Below are positions 1-7,752 of a stretch of 33,287 nt of DNA, in pieces; within the stretch, counting starts at the first letter, position 1; each line of letters starts with the position of its first letter. The DNA lies in the NCBI GenBank assembly GCA_001802375.1, contig MGXK01000084.1, positions 1 through 33,287 of the forward strand, read 5' to 3'. The DNA comes from Gammaproteobacteria bacterium RBG_16_51_14. GTDB taxonomy: Bacteria; Pseudomonadota; Gammaproteobacteria; Eutrophobiales; Eutrophobiaceae. The translations under genes and the position numbers were made by a program. The notes under the pieces are model-generated. The model was not told where the DNA came from and ran no database searches. It saw nothing but the letters and a program-made list of their open reading frames with translations.

Positions 1-444
1 AACCGGATTAGTCCCAACGACTGCCACAGGTGCCCTATTACAACGGCCAACACAGGGGACAGCCTGTATCCGCACGCCGGCACTCTTGCTGGAAAGCAGC
101 TCGTCAAGGAGTTGTCTGGCACCGAACATTTCACATGTGATTGAGTCACAAACTCTTATTGTCAGAGGAGGAGGTGGTATTTCGGTTTCCTGAATAACAT
201 CAAAATGGTGATAGAAGGTTGCCGTTTCATAAACTTCCGCCCTGGGTAAATTCATTTCCATGGCCAGGGCGAGAATATGACGATTGGAGATATGGTGAAA
301 ATGATCCTGGATTTTATGCAGATGTTCGATCAACATATCTCGAGTGCGTGGTTCATCGCCAAGCAGGGCCTGCACCTCGGCAAGGACCTCTTGATCTACT
401 GTGGACCCAAAAATACGTCCCTTTTTACCGTGTGTACGTTTCAT
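1..444 (-). CDS. fdsG: NAD-dependent formate dehydrogenase gamma subunit, FdsG-like (partial, runs off left edge)
   Basis: Seen by reading the minus strand: an ATG at 444 opens a frame of 148 codons that is still open at base 1. The product begins MKRTHGKKGR and has the NuoE/FdsG thioredoxin-like [2Fe-2S] signature, with a Cys-x4-Cys (VCDSITCEMFGA) and later a Cys-x3-Cys (PCVGRCNRAPV). In the family this subunit passes electrons from the Mo/W formate dehydrogenase catalytic chain towards FMN and NAD+ in soluble FdsABG-type enzymes. The CDSxxCE form and the C1 context favour FdsG over respiratory NuoE. It starts 28 bases after fhcC of the first formyl-transferase/hydrolase set on the same strand and is probably cotranscribed, so formate released by that complex would be oxidised directly. 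The C-terminus and partner subunits lie outside the window. Confidence 0.85.
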   Translation of the reverse strand, partial: MKRTHGKKGRIFGSTVDQEVLAEVQALLGDEPRTRDMLIEHLHKIQDHFHHISNRHILALAMEMNLPRAEVYETATFYHHFDVIQETEIPPPPLTIRVCDSITCEMFGARQLLDELLSSKSAGVRIQAVPCVGRCNRAPVAVVGTNPV

Positions 445-472
445 AGCATTAGTCTTTTGCCTGGCTCATTAT

Positions 473-1285
473 TCATAAAATCAGTATCTCACCCTTTCCA
501 TTGCGTGAATGATCACCGGAATAACGATGTGCCTCCGGTCTGAATTTCCCGAAAATGGAAAATTCCTTTCCCATTGCCGACAGCTGGGTGAATAACAGGC
601 GCAGAAACTCCATTTCCTGGATACCGCAACTTTCGAATGTTGCATAGATATGGGCTGGTTTTTTTGCAAGAATGATGGTTCCCCGCTTCATTGCGACACC
701 GGCATATTTACCGGTTTTATCAAGCACAATAATCGTGCCGGCATACATACGGCTGCCACAATAATTCCCTGCCTTACCACCAATAATAATAATGCCTCGT
801 CGCATACGGTCACCGACACGGTCACCGGCATTGCCGGATATGTAAATCATACCTTTAGACATACCATGTGCATCGCCAGGAATACCAGCGCCGGCATGAT
901 CTCCGGTATCACCGGCAATATCAATTCTACCTCCGGTCATGCTGCATCCTGCCCAGGCACGCGCATTACCATGGACCTTGATATATCCACCTTGCATTTC
1001 CTGGCCCAGAAAATCGCCAACATCACCTTTAACTTCAATCGTCCCAAAACTCATTTTCTGTCCAACGTTATACAGTTTACCGTTATTGCTATGAATGCAG
1101 ATATTTTTATGGTCATTGCCGGTGATTGTGAATAATTCTGCTGCCGGAATTTTTTCTTTATTATGTGTGATAGGTATTGATTTAATTTGTATTTTAGACT
1201 GTGTAGATAACAGATCTGGTATCAATGGCGATATATCCAGCGGAAAACCAGGGTTAATCTTTAATTCAAAGGTGAGGGGAGTCAT
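473..1285 (-). CDS. fhcC: Formyltransferase/hydrolase complex subunit C (copy 1)
   Basis: A 270-residue protein of the FwdC/FhcC family, related to the C-terminal beta-helix domain of glutamate synthase. The middle of the protein shows repeated glycine-rich turns (GGRIDIAGDTGD, GMIYISGNAGD, GIIIIGGKAGN, GTIIVLDKTGK), one per rung of the helix. In the complex this subunit scaffolds the FhcA hydrolase and FhcD transferase. It overlaps the upstream fhcD by 4 bases (1282-1285), typical of translational coupling. It is the last fhc gene of the minus-strand order B-A-D-C and is followed by the formate dehydrogenase gene. A paralogue lies at 6036-6845. Confidence 0.93.
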   Translation of the reverse strand: MTPLTFELKINPGFPLDISPLIPDLLSTQSKIQIKSIPITHNKEKIPAAELFTITGNDHKNICIHSNNGKLYNVGQKMSFGTIEVKGDVGDFLGQEMQGGYIKVHGNARAWAGCSMTGGRIDIAGDTGDHAGAGIPGDAHGMSKGMIYISGNAGDRVGDRMRRGIIIIGGKAGNYCGSRMYAGTIIVLDKTGKYAGVAMKRGTIILAKKPAHIYATFESCGIQEMEFLRLLFTQLSAMGKEFSIFGKFRPEAHRYSGDHSRNGKGEILIL

Positions 1286-2178
1286 GCCAATATTGTCCGC
1301 AAATGAAAATGGTAGGCGCCAAGACTACCCCCGTAATTTCCTGCACTGATCCGGTAAATCCCATTTTGTGAACCAAATGAACATACGGCTTCGATGCCGA
1401 CACGCATTGCCTTATTTATGGCTTCTTCATCTAATCCGTCAATCACGATCTCAAGAACTGACCCAATATCACTGGTGAGTTTGCTGTCAACCTGTCCTTT
1501 CAGGGTTGGGCAATAAGCTTCATTGGTTGATGCGGTCAAAAAATCATATTTTGATCCAACCTTGGAACCGGAGCCTACTACACCACCTGGAAATGCAGTG
1601 ATTACACCAGGAACTTTATGTATTTCTTCTATCGCTTTTTCACAGGCAATCAGGGCATGCTGGGCGGTCTTGCTTAGTACCAGGAAATTGCCGCCGCCGA
1701 TTGCTGATGTTACCCCCGTCGTTTCCTCGCAAATAAATTCACCATGTAAAACCGGTATACGCCAGTATCTGCGGTTGTTGATAACCTTGGAAATTTGATA
1801 ACCGTCACCGAAGAAACGCAGGTTCTTCCCCAATGATATCTTTTCATCACTGTCTATGCCTGCAAAGCAGGCTGCCGTGGCAGTGGTCATGACGGTTTGC
1901 CCCACGCGTGTCGGCACCTGTTTTTCAAGTTCTTTAGTAGACATTGCGAATATCATCACTGATATCCCGGGCCGCCCGTCCGGTGTTTCTGATGGACTGA
2001 GTTCACGTTCTATATCAGCCTCTATGCCGCAGGCGATTACGGATGAGGCAAAACCACGTATTGAATTCGCAGCACGGTTGGCCCATTTCAAATCAATGGC
2101 CGTGATGATAATCCGTGTTGCCTTCATAGGGAAAGCCTCTGCGAAAGTATCATCAATAATTACGCCATTAATTATCAT
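1282..2178 (-). CDS. fhcD: Formylmethanofuran:H4MPT formyltransferase (copy 1)
   Basis: A 298-residue protein of the Ftr/FhcD family, close to the usual archaeal Ftr length of about 297. It begins MIINGVIIDDTFAEAF and carries family blocks such as FGDGYQISKV, VGGGNFLVL-like glycine motifs, a GSKVGSKYDFLTASTNE stretch and a C-terminal SAGNYGGSLGAYHFHL. The enzyme transfers the formyl group between H4MPT and (poly-glutamyl) methanofuran in the cytoplasm. It starts 9 bases after the fhcA stop. Its partner set (fhcA, fhcB, fhcC) surrounds it, making a complete bacterial Fhc unit. The paralogue is at 6851-7744. Confidence 0.95.
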   Translation of the reverse strand: MIINGVIIDDTFAEAFPMKATRIIITAIDLKWANRAANSIRGFASSVIACGIEADIERELSPSETPDGRPGISVMIFAMSTKELEKQVPTRVGQTVMTTATAACFAGIDSDEKISLGKNLRFFGDGYQISKVINNRRYWRIPVLHGEFICEETTGVTSAIGGGNFLVLSKTAQHALIACEKAIEEIHKVPGVITAFPGGVVGSGSKVGSKYDFLTASTNEAYCPTLKGQVDSKLTSDIGSVLEIVIDGLDEEAINKAMRVGIEAVCSFGSQNGIYRISAGNYGGSLGAYHFHLRTILA

Positions 2179-2187
2179 GGTTTAATC

Positions 2188-3843
2188 TCACATGCAGGAT
2201 TGAACAATAATATTGCCATTCCCGTGTGCAACAATTTCATCATCGTTTATCTTGAAATGATCGAGTTTCATCGTATGGTATTTATCAAAATAGTTTTTCA
2301 GTGTTTTCTCTATGCCTTTATCATATTCAGGTTTTAGTATATGTGTGCTGCCATTGATGACCTTGATGATCTTTCCGTTTCTGGCGACAAGTTCTCCGTC
2401 CTTGAATACATAAACTGGTTTTGCAAACATCGCTTCCCTGTTTTTCAGATTTTTATATACAGTAATATCTGCTGCCGCACCGGCACCCAAATGGCCGCGG
2501 TTCTGTAACCCAAGGCTCCTGGCAGGTGCAGCCCGCGTCATTATCGCAATTTCATAGAGAGAATATTCACGATCAAGACTGCCGAGTATGCTGACAGCAG
2601 CTGCCTGTTTGTGGATCGTGGATAGCATGTCATTGCGAAAACTGCGATCCATCAGCAGCCGAATCAGATGGGGATAACTTGTAAATGGCGCACCGTTGGG
2701 ATGGTCTGTTGTGAGGAAAATGCGCCAGGGATCGTTGACCAGCAAAAATAGTTCCAGACCAATCGTCCATTGCAGTGCATTTACAAAACTCTTGTCCCGG
2801 TATTTAAACGGAACAACACCGCAACCGGCATCGCATTCAATATCCATGATAACCCATTTATTTGGATGGGCATGTCGGTGGCCGGCATACTGCAACATGG
2901 TGTCTCCGGATGCCGTGACGGTTTGACCAAACAGGATCTGACCTACATCAATGGAAATATTCGAGTTAGCATTGACCGCTTCGGCGATATGGGCGGAACC
3001 AGATGAGAATTTACGATCCCCCTCCGTTCCATAGCTATGAAACTGGATATGGGCAAGGTGCATGGGCAATCCTTCAGCCGCCCTGATTGTATCCAGGGTT
3101 GTTAGCAGGTTGCCTGGGACCCCAAGATTACAGCCGTGTACGTGCAAGGGATGAGGAATACCCAATTCCCGTACTGCGCGTGCCAGTGTTATTAATATCT
3201 GACGTGGTGTTACCCCATAATGGGAATTGGTTTCATCCAGATCAAGTTTACGTTGATTGAATTTAAAGGCGCTGATGCCCCCCGGGTTGACGACCTTGAT
3301 GCCAATGGCCTTGGTTGCATTGATGATCCAGCTTACATAATCACAGATAAGGGATCGATCCTTGCCGCTCGCAAGCATACGCAGAAAAAAATCATCGTTG
3401 CCAAGGAGGGCATACGCCCCCTTGTCAATTATGGGTATATCGGCCATTTCCATATGAGCATGCCTGGCATTGGCAGGAAGCATTGCAGGTTCAATACAGG
3501 TGGTATAGCCCATTTCTGCATAGCGATAGCCTGTTGCAAATGTGGAGGGCGCTGTATAACCACTACCTGAGCGGGTAATTGCTGTCCTGGCAACAGGATC
3601 TCCACGGTGATCTTCAGGTAACATCATGCGGGCTATATTTACTTTTCCACCACCAATATGAGTGTGTATATCTATGGCACCAGCCATGATGATCATGTCA
3701 TTCAGATCATAGTTTCTGTCGATCCTGACGGATGTAGCAGGTTTGGTTGTTATAAAACCGTCGCGTATATAAATATTTCGCTGTTCCCCGTTAATGCCAT
3801 GAATGGGGTCATACATTTTTCCTCCTGACAATTTAATCATCAT
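2188..3843 (-). CDS. fhcA: Formyltransferase/hydrolase complex subunit A, metal-dependent formylmethanofuran hydrolase (copy 1)
   Basis: A 551-residue amidohydrolase-family protein (FwdA/FhcA). The expected binuclear metal site is intact: HTH at residues 60-62, the carboxylated-lysine candidate K183 in KVVNPGG, H234/H236 in HVHGCN, H262/H265 in HLAHIQF, and D380 in TTDHPNG. It hydrolyses N-formyl-methanofuran to formate and methanofuran. The start is ambiguous. An AGGAGG at about 3818-3823 is well placed for an ATG nine codons in (MYDPIHG), but the family N-terminus (IKLSGGKMYDP, like TRIVNGKVYDP of the paralogue) supports the longer form. It lies between fhcB (12-base gap) and fhcD. The paralogue at 7753-9390 has the same catalytic residues. 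Confidence 0.95.
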   Translation of the reverse strand: MMIKLSGGKMYDPIHGINGEQRNIYIRDGFITTKPATSVRIDRNYDLNDMIIMAGAIDIHTHIGGGKVNIARMMLPEDHRGDPVARTAITRSGSGYTAPSTFATGYRYAEMGYTTCIEPAMLPANARHAHMEMADIPIIDKGAYALLGNDDFFLRMLASGKDRSLICDYVSWIINATKAIGIKVVNPGGISAFKFNQRKLDLDETNSHYGVTPRQILITLARAVRELGIPHPLHVHGCNLGVPGNLLTTLDTIRAAEGLPMHLAHIQFHSYGTEGDRKFSSGSAHIAEAVNANSNISIDVGQILFGQTVTASGDTMLQYAGHRHAHPNKWVIMDIECDAGCGVVPFKYRDKSFVNALQWTIGLELFLLVNDPWRIFLTTDHPNGAPFTSYPHLIRLLMDRSFRNDMLSTIHKQAAAVSILGSLDREYSLYEIAIMTRAAPARSLGLQNRGHLGAGAAADITVYKNLKNREAMFAKPVYVFKDGELVARNGKIIKVINGSTHILKPEYDKGIEKTLKNYFDKYHTMKLDHFKINDDEIVAHGNGNIIVQSCM

Positions 3844-3855
3844 GATTTTTATTGC

Positions 3856-5172
3856 TCAAATTAACCCGCTTACACAATCAAGTATGTGTTTTACACTTGG
3901 ATATCCGGATACGCGTACTTGTTTGAGTGGAAGTGATACAACACTGTCAGTGCGAAAAAGGTATCCTGCGTGGTCAACACCTGGCGTACAAACAGGTATG
4001 AACACATCAGGTGTGAAATCCGGTTCTGTTGCGGGTGTAGCAAGCAAAATCACCGGAATATCTGCTTTGGGTGGTCTGGTATTTGTGTCGAAACTCGATA
4101 TCCATACCAGGGCATCGGCTTCATTGTTTTTCAGCACGTTGTCAGTTGAAAATCTGGATGGATCATATTCCGGATAGCCATTATTGAAGTTAACACGTAG
4201 CGGATATCCACTTTGCCAGGTACTTACATTAACGGCACTCACACCACCGTCATTACCACCAAGTGACAGGCACCCGAAACGGGTTGACCTGTTTATGAAT
4301 TTGACCATTTCACAAAGGGCCTGGATAGTTAATTCAGCATGGGGGAAATCCATTTCTCCAGGTGCCCACACTAGGACACCGTATCTGGCATTTGTCAGAT
4401 GATATGCCAGTAACTTCAGCTCTTTCAGGCGTTTACCGGAAAGGTTTTCCAGATTGACTTTATCGCCAGCTAATGTGGCATGTAATATCGCAATGAATTC
4501 GCCGATGTCCTCGTGTTTGCATTGCACAGTAACCGGCTGTTGCCCATCAGGGCTTATCCCTGGTCTGGTATCAAGGTTCTCCCCGATATAAAAAACTTTT
4601 CTACCTCCGGTATTTTTGTTAAACAGTGCATTTTTATTCCAGATGAAACGTTCAAAAAAACGTGGATATCCGGAAACAGCATCCGTACCTGCAAAGACAA
4701 TCAGATCGGCATGATTTTTTATCTCAGTCAGAGTTGTCATCATCCAGCCAAGATCCTGCAGAACAAGCATATTGCGAGTCAGACCTGTGCTGTGCATGTG
4801 ATCAACAATTGCCCCGGTTTTATCGGCCAGTTGTAAAGTAGAACGCAAGCCACCGACATCTGTGCCCAATCCTGAAAACAGGGGATGTTGGGATGATTTC
4901 AGGATATTGCTTATGTGCAAAATGGCATCCTTCAGAGTTACCACTTTGCCCTTGATGGTTGGTTGTATTTCAGGTTGTACTTGTTCGTAATGCGCGATGG
5001 CCCTGGAGCAGCCATTTTCCCTGACCTTCAGGATTCCAGCTCGATTTTGAATTACGAGATCATCACAGAGGAGACAGCAAAACGGACACGGTACTTCTTT
5101 ATGAATCTTGTCTGGATGTTTTGCTGAATTCATTATTGATGCGTTGACCTCTCTATAATGCGGCGAAACCAC
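3856..5172 (-). CDS. fhcB: Formyltransferase/hydrolase complex subunit B, FwdB-like but without the metal-ligand cysteine (copy 1)
   Basis: A 438-residue homologue of FwdB, the molybdopterin subunit of formylmethanofuran dehydrogenase. It retains an N-terminal [4Fe-4S]-type cysteine set (C29, C32, C36, C55). Where the second copy has the Mo/W-ligand motif SVCHGP, this protein aligns as STGLTR, so the metal-ligand cysteine is glycine. The nucleotide-binding stretch VLVDPRKT of the other copy is likewise replaced by FYIGENLDT. No fwdD accompanies this operon. In known bacterial Fhc complexes FhcB is a non-catalytic structural subunit, and that role is inferred here. The GTG start at 5172 has no clear ribosome-binding site. 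The ATG at 5133 has a GAGAGG 14 bases upstream and is an alternative. Confidence 0.9.
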   Translation of the reverse strand: MVSPHYREVNASIMNSAKHPDKIHKEVPCPFCCLLCDDLVIQNRAGILKVRENGCSRAIAHYEQVQPEIQPTIKGKVVTLKDAILHISNILKSSQHPLFSGLGTDVGGLRSTLQLADKTGAIVDHMHSTGLTRNMLVLQDLGWMMTTLTEIKNHADLIVFAGTDAVSGYPRFFERFIWNKNALFNKNTGGRKVFYIGENLDTRPGISPDGQQPVTVQCKHEDIGEFIAILHATLAGDKVNLENLSGKRLKELKLLAYHLTNARYGVLVWAPGEMDFPHAELTIQALCEMVKFINRSTRFGCLSLGGNDGGVSAVNVSTWQSGYPLRVNFNNGYPEYDPSRFSTDNVLKNNEADALVWISSFDTNTRPPKADIPVILLATPATEPDFTPDVFIPVCTPGVDHAGYLFRTDSVVSLPLKQVRVSGYPSVKHILDCVSGLI

Positions 5173-5224
5173 GTGATATATGCGTTGCTTGTAAAATGGA
5201 TGATTTTCTGAAAGATCTGATTAT

Positions 5225-5264
5225 TTGTGCATTGCACAATATTTAGCATTCATGCCTGTGTCAA
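5225..5264 (-). promoter_or_regulatory. Candidate sigma70 promoter with overlapping palindromic operator upstream of fhcB
   Basis: Read on the minus strand, a perfect TTGACA (5264-5259) is followed after 17 bases by TATTGT (5241-5236). A 15-base perfect palindrome, TTGTGCATTGCACAA on the plus strand (5225-5239), covers the -10 element and the predicted start point. This places a leader of about 57 bases before the GTG at 5172. The arrangement suggests repressor control of the fhcBADC-formate dehydrogenase operon; the factor is unknown. Confidence 0.5.
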
Positions 5265-5564
5265 ATAGATTATTCGTGTTCTGATTGTCTTCGGTAAACT
5301 TGTTTTATCGTAATAATATACATGGGCAACCGGGATATACAAGTGTCTGATATTTCAGAATACATGGGATTGAATGTCTTGTCTCATCACGATTTATGTT
5401 TAGCCGCGGGCGGTTGCAGTCAATCAATCGCGTCAGATACAAGGATAGAAGATTGGCAATCCTTTCTGATCGCAATCTACCGATAACAAGAATAAAAGCC
5501 GGTATCAGTTATTGTAACTGTCCGGTTCCTTATAATAGAAGGTCATGAACGGCGTTGCAGGTTG
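5265..5564. other. Non-coding interval between the two formyl-methanofuran operons
   Basis: About 300 bases without a convincing gene on either strand. It includes an AT-rich part (5280-5400) and a short inverted repeat AGATTG/CAATCT near 5450-5475. Short open frames here lack ribosome-binding sites and recognisable motifs. It most likely forms the distal upstream region of the fhcB promoter and the trailing region after the ferredoxin terminator. Confidence 0.5.
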
Positions 5565-5570
5565 GCTGCA

Positions 5571-5621
5571 TAAAAGACTGGGAGCTTTAATTAACCCGGG
5601 ATCGGGTTGTTATTGCTCCCA
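5571..5621 (-). terminator. Candidate intrinsic terminator after the ferredoxin gene
   Basis: A two-tier hairpin: outer arms TGGGAGC (5579-5585) and GCTCCCA (5615-5621), inner arms AACCCG (5593-5598) and CGGGTT (5603-5608) with a GGAT loop. On the minus strand the hairpin is followed by GTCTTTTA. It lies 36 bases beyond the ferredoxin stop codon, so it would end the fwd-ferredoxin operon and insulate it from fhcB. Confidence 0.5.
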
Positions 5622-5656
5622 ACAGGGATCTTCACTTTATTATTTGTGTTCTGTTT

Positions 5657-5959
5657 CTAGAGACCCAGTCGTTCCTTTTTCTCCAATGCCCCAGGTAAAG
5701 GATCCCACTGATCATTACATACTGGCAAAGTTGGGGCGCGTTCAGCGTTGATGGCAATCCATTTCTCGTGCTCTTCCGGGATTGGGTCCTCGAATATAGC
5801 CTCAACCGGGCATTCCGGAATACATGCGCTGCAGTCGATGCAGACATCCGGATCGATATACAGCATATCGTCATCATAATGAAAGCAATCCACTGGACAC
5901 GGCACGACACAGTCGGTGAAACGGCATCCAAAACAATTTTCAGTCACAACAGTTGTCAT
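5657..5959 (-). CDS. fdxA: 7Fe ferredoxin, [3Fe-4S][4Fe-4S], FdxA type
   Basis: A 100-residue ferredoxin whose cysteine spacing (C9, C12, C17, C21, C25 then C40, C43, C46, C50) matches the Azotobacter FdI/FdxA family, with the CIDCSACIPECP block and the typical acidic C-terminal tail ending in DPLPGALE. Family members carry one [3Fe-4S] and one [4Fe-4S] cluster and move single electrons in the cytoplasm. A very strong ribosome-binding site (GGAGGAG) precedes the ATG at 5959. It is the last gene of the fwdDBA-ftr-fwdC operon. I infer that it is the electron carrier between the dehydrogenase and the Rnf or Nfn-like enzymes, replacing the FwdF/FwdG polyferredoxins of methanogens. Confidence 0.92.
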   Translation of the reverse strand: MTTVVTENCFGCRFTDCVVPCPVDCFHYDDDMLYIDPDVCIDCSACIPECPVEAIFEDPIPEEHEKWIAINAERAPTLPVCNDQWDPLPGALEKKERLGL

Positions 5960-6035
5960 AATCTCCTCCTTCCATAAAAGTGTGGCTAGGCAAACTAAGA
6001 TTGTTCAAAGATTGTTATATATTTGCGTCTGTGGG

Positions 6036-6845
6036 TCAATTTCTATATAGAAGAATTTCTCCCCGATTGAGTTCGATGGAATCTCCGGCCCAGCGTTCGT
6101 AATTACCGGATAACTTTGCATCATCAATCTGGAAGCCGAGTTTTTTGATATAGGTGAGATACAAACGTAAATATGTCGGGTGATAGGTACATGCATAGGT
6201 AAAAGTGGAAAGCAAGTCTGCATCATGCATGGAAAGGATCGTACCGCGTTTCATGCCAGCCCCTGTGCGTATTCCCATTTTCCCCAGGACAATAATCGTT
6301 CCGGAAAGCATGTTGACACCAGTCAGGTCTTCACTGTTACCACCGATGACAATTAATCCGTTACGCATTGCTTGCCCGGCTTCGTTACGGGCATTGCCGT
6401 GAACAATAATCTCGCCGCCCGTGATGCCGGTGGCGCTGCCTCTGATGGAACTACCCAGCATGTGTCCGGCATTGCCCTTGATGATGATTCTGCCACCCGT
6501 CATTTCCGAGGCTGCCCAGTCGGCGACATTTCCATCAACAATGATTTTACCACCTTGCATGCCGGCTCCAAGATGGGCGCCTACATCGCCATTGACAATC
6601 AGCCGGCCGGATGTCATTCCGGCACCAATGTGTTTGACCTTTGACAGGTCGCCTTCGACCCTTATTTCTCCATTGTATTGTCCCTGCACCTTGAAAAAAT
6701 CACCGATCTTGGCCTGTACGTTACCATGGAAAACAGGCAGTGCGGACAGTGCTGATTCGTTCAGGTTATTCAACCTGTCAGGGGATATCACATCAGCTTC
6801 GACAGGTACTTCCGGTGAGGTATGTAATGACAGAGTTAAACTCAT
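6036..6845 (-). CDS. fwdC: Formylmethanofuran dehydrogenase subunit C (copy 2)
   Basis: A 269-residue FwdC/FhcC-family protein with the same beta-helix repeat pattern as its paralogue: GRLIVNGDVGAHLGAGM, GKIIVDGNVADW, GRIIIKGNAGHM, GEIIVHGNARNEAGQ, GLIVIGGNSED and GTIIVLGKMG. In archaeal Fwd this subunit holds FwdA and FwdB together, and in bacterial Fhc it does so for FhcA and FhcD. It starts 5 bases after the ftr stop and is followed by the ferredoxin gene after about 75 bases. I name it fwdC rather than fhcC because its operon carries a metal-competent FwdB and a FwdD. Confidence 0.92.
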   Translation of the reverse strand: MSLTLSLHTSPEVPVEADVISPDRLNNLNESALSALPVFHGNVQAKIGDFFKVQGQYNGEIRVEGDLSKVKHIGAGMTSGRLIVNGDVGAHLGAGMQGGKIIVDGNVADWAASEMTGGRIIIKGNAGHMLGSSIRGSATGITGGEIIVHGNARNEAGQAMRNGLIVIGGNSEDLTGVNMLSGTIIVLGKMGIRTGAGMKRGTILSMHDADLLSTFTYACTYHPTYLRLYLTYIKKLGFQIDDAKLSGNYERWAGDSIELNRGEILLYRN

Positions 6846-6850
6846 AATGC

Positions 6851-7744
6851 TCAGTTACCGTTTATTGTTTTATGTAAGTGGATATGGAACTGACCCAGAT
6901 TACCACCATAATTGCCTGCGGTGATCTGCTTGATCCCCGGTTTTGCGGCTGCATACATACCAACGCGCATGCATTCTTCAACAGCTTTGACATCGAGCCC
7001 GTCGATAACAATTTCCATCACGCAATTGACGGCCAATGGGACCATCGAGTTATTAACAGAACCACGCAGGGTAGGGCAATAGGCATCATTGGTCGATGCA
7101 GGCAGGGACTTGTACTTTGAACCTACCTTACTGCCACTGCGTACTACCCCGTTGGGGAAAGGTAATATTATGCCCGGTACTGCATGCATTGCCTTTGTAG
7201 CGGCACTGGCGGCTCGAAGCGTAGCTTTTTGATCCTTGCCTAATAGCAGAAGATTTCCACCGCCAACAGCCTCCTGTACGCCAAACGATTCTTCTACCAG
7301 GAATTCACCATCCATGACCGGAATGCGCCACATGCGTCGATTATCCAGAACCTTGCTGATCTGATGGCCATCACCGAAATAGCGGAGTTGATCACCGACG
7401 GAAACGGTAGTGCCTGAAACAAGGCCGTTATAACAGGCTGTGGTAGGGCAGGTCATAACGCACTGACCGATTCTCTCTACCAGGCGTTTACCAACCCCCT
7501 CGGCATTCATTGCGAACAGTAATACGCTGACACCATGCCTTTGATCCGGTGTTTCATCAGCAGGCAGTTCACGTTCAATGCCTGCCTCGCATTTACAACC
7601 GATGACCGAGGTAGCAAAGCCTGTCATTGATTGTGCAGCCGCCATTGCCCATTCACGGGTTTCTGCCGTGATGATCACACGGCTGCCACACATCTTGAAG
7701 GCTTCAGCAAATGTATCGACTATCTCTGTAGACTTGATTTTCAT
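6851..7744 (-). CDS. ftr: Formylmethanofuran:H4MPT formyltransferase (copy 2)
   Basis: A 297-residue Ftr/FhcD protein, exactly the archaeal family length. It shares with copy 1 the DTFAEAF start, FGDGHQISKVLDNRRMWRIPV, the VGGGNLLLLG glycine stretch, GSKVGSKYKSLPASTND and a C-terminal TAGNYGGNLGQFHIHL. It exchanges the formyl group between formyl-H4MPT and formyl-methanofuran. It lies between fwdA (8-base gap) and fwdC. Having a dedicated formyltransferase in each operon means each formyl-methanofuran enzyme can be assembled as an independent unit. Both copies look intact. Confidence 0.95.
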   Translation of the reverse strand: MKIKSTEIVDTFAEAFKMCGSRVIITAETREWAMAAAQSMTGFATSVIGCKCEAGIERELPADETPDQRHGVSVLLFAMNAEGVGKRLVERIGQCVMTCPTTACYNGLVSGTTVSVGDQLRYFGDGHQISKVLDNRRMWRIPVMDGEFLVEESFGVQEAVGGGNLLLLGKDQKATLRAASAATKAMHAVPGIILPFPNGVVRSGSKVGSKYKSLPASTNDAYCPTLRGSVNNSMVPLAVNCVMEIVIDGLDVKAVEECMRVGMYAAAKPGIKQITAGNYGGNLGQFHIHLHKTINGN

Positions 7745-7752
7745 AATTATTA

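Noticed and set aside
219-543. Plus-strand open frames at the left edge
   Set aside because: The minus strand there encodes the FdsG-like protein with its cysteine signature, so these are shadows.
5545-5751. A 68-codon plus-strand open frame over the gap and ferredoxin end
   Set aside because: It includes the terminator hairpin and antisense ferredoxin codons; no motif.
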